A stretch of 64,000 bases of DNA from Aquilonibacter sp963703325 (GTDB lineage: Bacteria > Vulcanimicrobiota > Vulcanimicrobiia > Vulcanimicrobiales > Vulcanimicrobiaceae). The position numbers were made by a program, and so were the translations under genes. Shown one piece after another: positions 17,812-24,299 of this stretch. A model generated the notes under the pieces. That model was not told the origin of the DNA. It searched no databases and worked only from the letters and a program-made list of their open reading frames with translations. Each line of letters starts with the position of its first letter. The first letter of the stretch is position 1. Location: NCBI GenBank assembly GCA_963703325.1, contig OY969805.1, forward strand, positions 2,542,001-2,606,000. The letters run 5' to 3'.

Positions 17812-18122
17812 CCTTCTTCAAGTTCAGTGATGCAGGTGGAGGAAACGTAGCGGTCGTCAAAGGCGGAAACGTCTCAACCGTTTATATGCATTTGAATGGC
17901 TATGCCGCCGGTCTAGACAATGGAGATCACGTTGCCCAGGGTCGGGCGATTGGTTACGTTGGGGAGAGCGGCCACGCGACGGGGCCGCACCTACACTTCG
18001 AAGTACTTAATGACAACGGATATCGCCGCAATCCGGGGATTTACTCATACAGGGGAGTGCATCCCTCGCTTCCAACTACGCCAGTCACATGCTGTGGTCG
18101 ATCGGGGTTTTGGATATGGTAA
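17812..18122 (+). pseudogene. M23 peptidase (LytM) tip fragment, 5' truncated
   Basis: From the right IS end the frame reads FKFSDAGGGNVAVVKGG, STVYMHLNGYAAGLDNGDHV, IGYVGESGHATGPHLHFEVL and ends CCGRSGFWIW. It has the M23 HLHFEV metal-site motif but lacks the upstream HxxxD half, which lay beyond the IS junction. M23 domains cut peptide crosslinks in peptidoglycan. As a toxin tip it would act in the target's periplasm, consistent with the exported protein encoded next. The stop overlaps that gene by 7 nt. Confidence 0.75.
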
Positions 18123-18709
18123 AAATGTTAGTGACCGTAGCGATCTCTCTAGTGTGCCTTGCGGCGGCCTTCTCTTCAGTCTCGGCTGCAAGGCTATCCA
18201 AAGGGTCCTGCAGCCAGTCGGCATTCGCAATTCTATCTAGTCTTGGCATTGCAGGGCCTTACTCCGTAACCAGCGTCCCTGGGCAGCCCGGGTCGATCGT
18301 CGAAGTTACCGGAACTGCCAACGGCAGCGCGTTCGGATTTGATTTCACTGGAGATTGCAACGCCACGAAAATCGAGATCCGGCCAACATCGGGTCTGTTG
18401 CGTTTGCGACAGCCTGCGCCGGGAATTGTAGCGGTCATCGCTCAGAAAAGATCAACCGGCTATGACGTTGACGTATTATCGAAGAGTGGAAGCGCGCGAC
18501 GATCATTTCGTGGGGACATCACTCTGTTAATTGTCGTGGATAGGGGAGCGAGGCATCTGGTTGTCAGTCACACAGGTGCCGATGGTCTCGGAGCCGGACT
18601 CATTTCGCCGCTGGCTATCCTAAGCTGTAGCGGGACGCCGCGTTTCGCTTCGTGGCATTTCTCGGAGGAAGGGTCGCGTGGCGCTGAGCACTGGTCCTCC
18701 TGTAATTGA
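18116..18709 (+). CDS. Exported protein, candidate periplasmic immunity to the M23 tip
   Basis: 197 residues. A clear signal peptide (MVKMLVTVAISLVCLAAAFS, cleavage after about residue 24) is followed by a beta-rich domain with scattered Cys (GSCSQSAF, TGDCNATKIEI, LSCSGTPRF, SSCN). No family is recognised. It overlaps the M23 fragment's stop, so it was coupled to that toxin. An immunity protein against a peptidoglycan hydrolase has to act outside the inner membrane, and the signal peptide fits. Function inferred. Confidence 0.55.
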   Translation: MVKMLVTVAISLVCLAAAFSSVSAARLSKGSCSQSAFAILSSLGIAGPYSVTSVPGQPGSIVEVTGTANGSAFGFDFTGDCNATKIEIRPTSGLLRLRQPAPGIVAVIAQKRSTGYDVDVLSKSGSARRSFRGDITLLIVVDRGARHLVVSHTGADGLGAGLISPLAILSCSGTPRFASWHFSEEGSRGAEHWSSCN

Positions 18710-18900
18710 CCCGGAGAAAGCATAGGCTTCCCCTGCGGCGTAGTCGATCCCAGGCATGGGCTCAGGTCCGGGACAACAAGATTGTGAACGGAGGAATCAA
18801 TCCATCGGGAAGTATTAGAACCTTCGATGAATCTACCGGCCTAAGCGCTCCTGAACCGCCAGGGCAAGGGCAATCGCAAAAACAGGGGCCGCAACAATGA
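18706..18900 (+). pseudogene. RHS-tip remnant with Gln/Pro/Gly-rich end
   Basis: Short frame whose downstream half (WAQVRDNKIVNGGINPSGSI, RTFDESTGLSAPEP, then PGQGQSQKQGPQQ) looks like the end of a toxin tip. The first dozen codons are basic and of doubtful origin. The stop overlaps the next start as ATGA (18897-18900), the tip-to-immunity junction seen elsewhere in the array. Confidence 0.5.
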
Positions 18901-19232
18901 GTACGTCAGACAATGAATATTTAAGGGCATATAGCACGCTAGAGGGGCTGTACAAGGATACGGGGCTAAACGAGCTCGCGATCCTTCTGGGCGCTATGGA
19001 TATCAACCGCGGCGACGGCAAGCCAATGGATCCTCGAATGTTGGAATATTGGGAGAAAGCGTCCGAGAGCGCTGCAGGCGTCGACGCTCTCGTGGAGTTC
19101 CTCGCTCTTTATGCGCGAAATCTTACTCCGCCGCCGCGCGATTTCGAGGCTTTCATCAGAGTGCTGGCTGACCGCGCCAGTCCTGTTCGTAGTGCTGCAA
19201 TGGGATATTGGAAGGGGCCTGGCGTTGGCTAG
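18897..19232 (+). CDS. Candidate orphan immunity protein, cytoplasmic
   Basis: 111 residues, mostly helical and acidic: NEYLRAYSTLEGLYKDTGLN, ELAILLGAMDINRGDGKPMD and a C-terminal helix DALVEFLALYARN. The N-terminal part resembles small immunity-type proteins found next to contact-dependent toxins, as far as I can judge by eye. ATGA overlap with the upstream tip remnant supports that role. A hairpin follows the stop directly. Confidence 0.5.
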   Translation: MSTSDNEYLRAYSTLEGLYKDTGLNELAILLGAMDINRGDGKPMDPRMLEYWEKASESAAGVDALVEFLALYARNLTPPPRDFEAFIRVLADRASPVRSAAMGYWKGPGVG

Positions 19233-19259
19233 TGGCCTGAACATCATCACTAGGCCACT
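19231..19259 (+). terminator. Putative terminator hairpin after orphan immunity gene
   Basis: AGTGGCCT (19231-19238) pairs perfectly with AGGCCACT (19252-19259) across a 13-nt loop, starting within the stop codon. Only a short TTT follows, so efficiency as an intrinsic terminator is doubtful. Confidence 0.4.
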
Positions 19260-19382
19260 TTCCTATGCGCTGATTGGCGCGGAATGCTTGCGGAAGCAGG
19301 ACGAGCGCCGCGAACCCCGGGTACGAAAAAACGGCGCGCAAGGGTGATGCTGGCTCGACGGTGGAGAGTTGCAGATTAGGCA

Positions 19383-19733
19383 TCAGGCGGCCTGACTCAT
19401 CCGGCGTTCGTACTCCGCTGGGGAGATGTTGCCGATTGCCGTATGTCGCCGATGCGGGTTGTAGTAACCTTCGATGAAATCGAAAACCGCGAGTGAGGCC
19501 TCGCGTTGGTTCTTGAGGCGATGTTTAACGAGCAGTTCACATTCAAGCGTCGCGTTGAAGCTTTCGCACATCGCGTTGAAGCTTTCGCACATCGCGTTGT
19601 CGTAGCAATCGCCAACCGAACCCATTGATGGCCGAATGCCGGCCTCCGCGCAACGTTTCCCAAAGGCGATTGAAGTGTACTGGCAGCCCTGATCGGAATG
19701 ATGAATGACGTTGTTGGGTTTGCGGCGCTCAAT
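19383..19733 (-). pseudogene. IS3-family transposase OrfB, C-terminal fragment with internal duplication
   Basis: 117 codons of an OrfB C-terminal part: RRKPNNVIHHSDQGCQYTS with a catalytic Asp, then CYDNAMCESF with the catalytic Glu, ending NISPAEYERRMSQAA. The N-terminal two thirds are missing; the break is at the end of another IS remnant (19734). A 21-bp tandem duplication (19551-19592) repeats NAMCESF, which would disturb the active site. Confidence 0.85.
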
Positions 19734-19863
19734 TGTAGTGAACCCCGCTTATGGAACACTCAGTTCGGCTTGCAAAGTGTGGCCTAAATGACGTGTGAGG
19801 CCTAATCCGGGCCTGCGGGAGTTGTGAGTTTCCGGGCGTAGAGCCCAGCAAGGAGACTCGCTC

Positions 19864-20157
19864 TTGAGAAAAAGTCGCTTTACCGAGGCGCAGATCGTCT
19901 CGATTCTGCGCGAGGTCGATGGCGGAACGCCGGTGACGGAGCTCGCGCGAAGACACGGCGTGCACGCAAATACGATCCGGCTCTGGCGAGATAAGTATAG
20001 CGGCATGGAAACCAGCGATCTGGTTCGCCTGAAGCAGCTCGAAGCCGAAAACGCGCAGATGCAGCGCATCATTGCCCGCCAAACGATTGAGATCGACGCT
20101 ATGAAAAATCTCGTCTCAAAAAACGGCTGGGGCCCTCGCAGCGACAAGAAGCGGTGA
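19864..20157 (+). CDS. IS3-family transposase OrfA
   Basis: 97 residues from TTG 19864 (AAGGAG about 12 nt upstream). Starts RKSRFTEAQIVSILREVDGG, with a helix-turn-helix ending HGVHANTIRLWRDKYSG and a coiled helix (LKQLEAENAQMQRIIARQ). Binds the element's ends. Its stop overlaps the GTG of orfB (GTGA). Confidence 0.9.
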   Translation: MRKSRFTEAQIVSILREVDGGTPVTELARRHGVHANTIRLWRDKYSGMETSDLVRLKQLEAENAQMQRIIARQTIEIDAMKNLVSKNGWGPRSDKKR

Positions 20158-20972
20158 GGGCTTTGCAAGGCGACGGGGTTTCGCAGCGACGGGCATGCTG
20201 GCTGGTTGATTGCACGCGAAGCACGCTGCACTATCGCAAGCAGCGGCCAAACGATGAGCAGATCGCCACGCGCATGCGCGAGCTTGCGGCCGAGCGGCCA
20301 CGCTGGGGCTGGCGGCGCCTGAAAGTGCTCTTTAAACGCGAGGACATCGCCATCGGCTACGACCGCTTTTTGCGAATCTATCGCGCAAATAGCCTGCAAG
20401 TGCGGCCGCGGCGCAAACGCAAGGTCAACTACGTTCGCGGAAACGTCGTGCCGGCGGTCACTCGGCCCAACGAGCGTTGGTCGATCGACTTCATGCACGA
20501 TCGCTTGGCCAACGGCCGCAAAATTCGCACCTTAAACATCGTCGACGATTTCACCCGCGAATGCCTCGCTCTGCGCATCGCGTATTCGCTCGGAAGCACC
20601 GACGTTATCAGGGAATTCGAAGACATCGCTTTCGAGCGCGGCTTTCCTGAAACGATTCGCTTCGACAACGGCCCGGAGTTCACGAGCCTGGCGATGCTGC
20701 GCTGGAGCGCTGAGCGCAGGGTTCGACCGCACTTCATCGATCCCGGCAAGCCAACGCAAAACGCGAACATCGAATCGCTCAACGGCAAGATTCGCGACGA
20801 ACTGCTCAACTTGCATTCGTTTACCACGATCTTCGAAGCCCGCCGCGCGGCCGAGGCCTGGCGCAACGACTACAACGACGTCCGACCGCATTCAGCTCTC
20901 GACCTGCAAACACCAAGGGAGTTTGCCGATCGATTCAAAACCAACCACACCTCACAATTATCTGCGGCCTGA
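20154..20972 (+). CDS. IS3-family transposase OrfB
   Basis: 272 residues from GTG 20154. The HTH_21 segment (MRELAAERPRWGWRRLKVL) precedes the integrase core with catalytic acids in WSIDFMHD, IRFDNGPEF and NANIESLN. Complete and uninterrupted. Homologous throughout to OrfB at 16622 but clearly diverged. Confidence 0.92.
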   Translation: MRALQGDGVSQRRACWLVDCTRSTLHYRKQRPNDEQIATRMRELAAERPRWGWRRLKVLFKREDIAIGYDRFLRIYRANSLQVRPRRKRKVNYVRGNVVPAVTRPNERWSIDFMHDRLANGRKIRTLNIVDDFTRECLALRIAYSLGSTDVIREFEDIAFERGFPETIRFDNGPEFTSLAMLRWSAERRVRPHFIDPGKPTQNANIESLNGKIRDELLNLHSFTTIFEARRAAEAWRNDYNDVRPHSALDLQTPREFADRFKTNHTSQLSAA

Positions 20973-21090
20973 AATTGCCTCACACGTCATAAAGCAGCCT
21001 GATGATACATTCGTTCGAACTCGATCGGAGACCGCTTTCCGAGTGAGCTGTGGGCTCGATGCAAGTTGTAGTCTGCAGGGTTCACTACAT

Positions 21091-21579
21091 ACCTCCACGC
21101 CGACTCCCAGCCAGCTGTCGGCTATCATTTCTGGAACTTCGTGGTATGGCAGCAGCGGTGCGGGAGTAGTGGTCGGCGCGACCAATAATTCGAGCGGAGC
21201 TACCTCGAACATCGGGATTGAGGCCGGCGCCCTTATTGCCTCTATGTCTTCAGCTTCGGGAATAACGCTGGCCACCCCAACGCTAACGAGCGTTGCTGTA
21301 ATTGGAAGCTACCCCGCATATACATCGCTTGCTGAGGAATCTGGTGCGGATGCTTTCTCTGTTTCAGCAAGTGAGTGGAGCGCGCTGGGAGAAATGGGAA
21401 TGCAATGGGACGCGAACCAATTCTTTCTGGACGCGCACGCGGCGGCTGGCGACGCGTTTGTTTTGGCTACGCCATACGAGCAGGTATCAACCTATAGCTA
21501 TCAGATTGAGTTGCAGTACCTAATGAACACTTGGGGATATACTCTCGATGAGGAGAACCAGATTTTGCTCGCGCCGTAA
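21091..21579 (+). pseudogene. RHS/polymorphic toxin tip, core missing
   Basis: About 162 codons open from the IS remnant boundary to the stop, with no native start: SQLSAIISGTSWYGSSGAG, SVAVIGSYPAYTSLAEESG, QWDANQFFLDAHAAAGDAF, VLATPYEQV, ending LDEENQILLAP. The part from SYPAY to the end resembles a toxin tip I associate with polymorphic toxins (ANQ.FLD...ARGD..VLATP), though I cannot name its activity. The immunity-type gene begins 11 nt later. Confidence 0.6.
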
Positions 21580-21590
21580 CCGCGAATAGT

Positions 21591-22028
21591 ATGCACAACT
21601 TGATTCATAGGCTCGATGGGCCAGCAAAAGCCTTGCGCCGCCTCGTTGTAACGCGCGAGTTGATTGCAGCGTGCACAGTGGATACCTCTCAGGCCTATGC
21701 GATTGCCTGGTGGTTGTGCGGTGTGGGAGCGCGATCCGATGCACGGAGGAGGGAGATTTTCGCTCGGCAAATTCACTTTAATGCTGAGGAGCTCAACGAG
21801 TATGTTTGCGGGCGGCCAGGCCTCGCTGCGGAGCTTTTTGACATCGCAGGCTCCTATCGCGGGAGCGACCCGTGTGCGTACATCGAAAAGGCGGGTGAGG
21901 TGTATGAAGTCGGGTGGTATGATCATGGGCGTTCCCAGATCCAAGTACACCGGCGTTTCGAAGACGCCGCGACCGATTTTGTGCTCGCCTACTGGCACCT
22001 TCCGCGCTGGCGCTCCGAACTCTCGTAA
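21591..22028 (+). CDS. Candidate orphan immunity protein, cytoplasmic
   Basis: 145 residues, no signal peptide. Helical N-terminal half (RLDGPAKALRRLVVTRELIA) and a C-terminal part with a short beta pattern (GEVYEVGWYDHGRSQIQVHR) then DFVLAYWHLPRW. Unrecognised family. Position directly after a toxin tip suggests immunity to that tip. Confidence 0.5.
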   Translation: MHNLIHRLDGPAKALRRLVVTRELIAACTVDTSQAYAIAWWLCGVGARSDARRREIFARQIHFNAEELNEYVCGRPGLAAELFDIAGSYRGSDPCAYIEKAGEVYEVGWYDHGRSQIQVHRRFEDAATDFVLAYWHLPRWRSELS

Positions 22029-22048
22029 GCGAAAAGCAGGACGCAGCT

Positions 22049-22573
22049 ATGATTGAGCCGGTGTACCGTCAGTTACGCGAAAAGGTGCTGCACATTAGTG
22101 GCACCAAAAATCATCCGCCAAGTCAGCGCCTGGGGGGCGCATGGGGACTCCTTATGGACCTCGGCTATGAGAAGTACTTCGTGACAGTCCTCGCGCTCTC
22201 TGACGGGAAGGCCAGCTTATACCTAAGCACAGGCGGCGGTGCGCTCGCGGCGTCCCAGGAAGAGCGCGATGCTTCGCCCTTGTTGTCGGATCTTTGGCGG
22301 TCGGCGAAAGTCGCCGTGAGCGTCGCCGATGATTCGATTGCGGGCATGCGCCCTATGACGGAATACCCGCTGCCGGATCCGGGATCGGTAACGTTTTACG
22401 TTCTCACCGATACTGGTATTTACGGTGCGATTGCTCGTCAGGAGGACTTTAAGCGCGCCATCCAGCCGTTGACCACACTTTATGCTGCCGCCCAACGCGT
22501 AATTACGGAGTTCCGACTTGCAGAGGCTGCGGGAGCCTTCAAAAAGAGTCTCCGCAGGGATCCTCAGCGTTAA
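22049..22573 (+). CDS. Uncharacterised protein in toxin/immunity array
   Basis: 174 residues, soluble. Pattern WGLLMDLGYEKYFVTVLALS, DGKASLYLSTGGGAL, then EYPLPDPGSVTFYVLTD and a helical end: a mixed alpha/beta fold I do not recognise. It follows the previous immunity candidate by 20 nt and precedes the RNase tip, so it may be a second subunit or another orphan immunity gene whose toxin tip is gone. Confidence 0.45.
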   Translation: MIEPVYRQLREKVLHISGTKNHPPSQRLGGAWGLLMDLGYEKYFVTVLALSDGKASLYLSTGGGALAASQEERDASPLLSDLWRSAKVAVSVADDSIAGMRPMTEYPLPDPGSVTFYVLTDTGIYGAIARQEDFKRAIQPLTTLYAAAQRVITEFRLAEAAGAFKKSLRRDPQR

Positions 22574-22585
22574 ACGCGCGGCTGA

Positions 22586-22942
22586 CTGCTCCGGAGAAAG
22601 CGAGGCGACGCGATCAGGAGTACAGGACAGCCACCCAAGAACACACGCGGACCGAAGGATTACAACAACACGAGCGGGGCGCTGCCCAAGGAACACAGCT
22701 ACCAGTATTATGACGTCAATGCCGAGCAACCGGGTGTTAATCGTGGAGCCGAGCGGATAGTGCACGATCTGACGTCGGATGATTGGTACTATACAAATGA
22801 CCACTACGACAGCTTCATTAAAATGAATACCACTACGCCGGATTTCGGCGGTGATCCGTCAGGCGACTCGGGTGGAAGTGGTGGCGGAGACAGCACCGGT
22901 GCTCCTACAAGCGCCGGCGATCCCGGCGGGGGTCCCCGATGA
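22586..22942 (+). pseudogene. Barnase/RNase T1-family toxin tip, core missing, catalytic Glu replaced
   Basis: Open frame from a TGA (22583-22585) with no start, 118 codons. It reads NNTSGALPKEHSYQYYDVNA, RGAERIVHDLTSDDWYYTND and DHYDSFIKM, the microbial guanyl-RNase pattern with the catalytic Arg (ERIV) and His (DHY). The general-base Glu of the strand normally read as YxEYxV is Tyr here (SYQYYDV). A tail of about 30 Gly/Ser/Pro residues ends GGGPR. The neighbouring barstar homologue confirms the family. Confidence 0.8.
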
Positions 22943-23011
22943 CGCTGCTACACGGTGGGACAAGCAGGCGTGATCGGCAAGAACTTTCGGCGCTACGAGT
23001 CGAGGGCTGAA

Positions 23012-23485
23012 ATGCCAAACATCGAGTGGTTTATTGACCGGTCAGTGGGTTTCTCATCCATGGATAATGGTGTCGCGGATCAATACTGTGTGCAAGAGAG
23101 CGAGCTAGGCAATTCGTGTCGATTGATCGATGCGGTGAGTCTTCCGACTGCGCCGCGCATATTTGAGGCCTTCTCCAGGGCTCTTGAGTTCCCGGATTGC
23201 TTTGGCCGGAACTGGGACGCGCTTGAGGAGTGTTTATCGGACCTTTCCTGGCTTAGTGGAAAGAGCGTTATCCTCGTTATGTTGAGATCATCGGCAATAT
23301 CGGACGGCTCCCGGGACCACCAGCTACTGCTGTCGATTCTATTGAACGCGTCGTCAAACCCAATCTCACCAGCTGAAGGAGACCAACGTGACGAACGGCG
23401 TCTCGCGGTGGTCTTTGCTGACACGCCGTCGGCGCTGATGAGGGTCCGCACAAGCGTGGAGGAAGCGAGCCGAGCAGCATCCTAG
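23012..23485 (+). CDS. Barstar-family RNase inhibitor (immunity)
   Basis: 157 residues. The segment SLPTAPRIFEAFSRALEFPD then FGRNWDALEECLSDLSWL is the barstar helix-loop-helix that plugs barnase's active site; the interface Asn and first Asp are kept (NWDAL), while the second Asp position is Glu. Start chosen at ATG 23012; GTG 22955 would add a leader. It directly follows the RNase tip, giving a classical barnase-barstar toxin-immunity pair in cytoplasmic form. The RNase part has lost its head, this inhibitor is intact. Confidence 0.85.
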   Translation: MPNIEWFIDRSVGFSSMDNGVADQYCVQESELGNSCRLIDAVSLPTAPRIFEAFSRALEFPDCFGRNWDALEECLSDLSWLSGKSVILVMLRSSAISDGSRDHQLLLSILLNASSNPISPAEGDQRDERRLAVVFADTPSALMRVRTSVEEASRAAS

Positions 23486-23563
23486 AGGGCGCGATCCGCG
23501 CGCAGATATGTTTGGGCTGTTGTTGCGGGAGAGTCCGACGATGATCGCGGCGTATAGATCCTC

Positions 23564-23737
23564 GTGCTTCCGGCATTCGGCAATTCTCAGGATCTTCGCG
23601 ATATCGAAGAGCGGCTCGTCGAGCGCCCCGATGATGTGTCGCTGCTGTTTTCGCGGGCGTTGATGCTCAACGTGCTTGGCCGTGATGACGACGCCCGCGA
23701 TGCCCATATCGCTTTATCAAGCGCGACGGCGCGCACG
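23564..23737 (+). pseudogene. Truncated copy C of the TPR/ATP-grasp gene 5' end
   Basis: 174 bp matching 24300-24474, starting at the same GTG, with a 1-nt deletion near 23711 that shifts the frame and several substitutions (more decayed than copies A and B). Similarity ends at GCGCACG and the next base starts an unrelated toxin-tip frame. Confidence 0.85.
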
Positions 23738-23823
23738 GAATCCCCGGCACAGCGTTCGCCTCCGTGCCGAAGGGCGGCGGGGTTGAGGGCCGTCTACGCG
23801 GTTTGCGTGAAGTGATTATGTGA
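23737..23823 (+). pseudogene. Short toxin-tip remnant joined directly to TPR copy C
   Basis: 28 codons in one frame, GIPGTAFASVPKGGGVEGRL then RGLREVIM and TGA, beginning exactly where TPR homology stops. The stop is 1 nt from the next ATG (TGAAATG). This mirrors the copy A junction at 14815 and gives the clearest view of a TPR-fragment/tip joint. Confidence 0.5.
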
Positions 23824-23824
23824 A

Positions 23825-24253
23825 ATGAGGATCAATTCGTGGAGGTTGGGGGCCGTCGCCCTTCTTACGGGAATCCTTGCCGGCATCCTGACGAACGATG
23901 TTATTACGCCGGCAATGGTTCATTGGCACTGGTTCGATACAGCTGCATCTGTTGCGATGTGGGGGCCAGCCCCCATTGGAATGGTCCTTATGTTCGCATT
24001 TGCGCTAAGGTCAACGAGCAACATAACTGTAGATGGCTACGCCGGCCTGGCGTTCACCGTTGGAAGTGTGGTTACCGCTAATGATGGGAGTTCGTATCCG
24101 CTAAATCCGTATATGATCCTTGCGAGCGCGATCGCGGGCGCACCGGTGATACTCCTAGCGCTTGCCGTGGGCTGCGTGGCTGCCGTAGGGGTGAAACGAT
24201 ACATCCTGAAGGTCCCCGCCGGTGGCGATACCGAGCCGGGAGAAAGCGCCTAG
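23825..24253 (+). CDS. Membrane protein, candidate orphan immunity protein
   Basis: 142 residues with a signal-anchor-like first helix (LGAVALLTGILAGIL), a second (AMWGPAPIGMVLMFAFAL), a hydrophilic loop containing NPYM and a third long helix (APVILLALAVGCVAAVGV). Unknown family. Lies between a tip remnant and the intact TPR gene, the position an immunity gene would have held when this cassette was the active one. Confidence 0.5.
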   Translation: MRINSWRLGAVALLTGILAGILTNDVITPAMVHWHWFDTAASVAMWGPAPIGMVLMFAFALRSTSNITVDGYAGLAFTVGSVVTANDGSSYPLNPYMILASAIAGAPVILLALAVGCVAAVGVKRYILKVPAGGDTEPGESA

Positions 24254-24299
24254 CGTTGCGCGGGGGAAGAAGGCCTCTGGTTGGGCGTAATAGACCTTC

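Larger units (their letters stand above)
19789..20989 (+). mobile_element. IS3-family insertion sequence (IS407-like), complete, TSD TAAA
   Basis: 1201 bp with terminal inverted repeats beginning TGACGTGTGAGGC and ending GCCTCACACGTCA. A 4-bp target duplication TAAA flanks it (19785-19788 and 20990-20993). orfA and orfB are intact and overlap by 4 nt. It sits inside the remnant 19734-21089, so it is the youngest insertion of the nest. Confidence 0.92.
19734..21089 (-). mobile_element. Internally deleted IS3-family remnant (about 151 bp) interrupted by a complete IS
   Basis: Ends are 15-bp inverted repeats with one mismatch: TGTAGTGAACCCCGC (19734-19748) and GCAGGGTTCACTACA (21075-21089). Without the inserted element and its target duplication, the interior encodes only the last codons of an OrfB on the minus strand (DYNLHRAHSSLGKRSPIEF, and after the insertion GHTLQAELSVP then TAA). 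So this is a MITE-like deletion derivative of an IS3-family element, later hit by the element at 19789. Confidence 0.7.

Noticed and set aside
19111..19347. Open frame overlapping the 3' end of the 18897 immunity candidate
   Set aside because: It lies in another frame of a better-supported gene, crosses the hairpin at 19231-19259 and shows no recognisable pattern.
18711..24250. CCGGAGAAAGC-like 11-mers after three genes of the array (18711, 22591, near 24236), considered as an att-like site
   Set aside because: An 11-bp match recurs by chance several times in 10 kb, the third copy has an insertion, and positions relative to the cassette joints differ.
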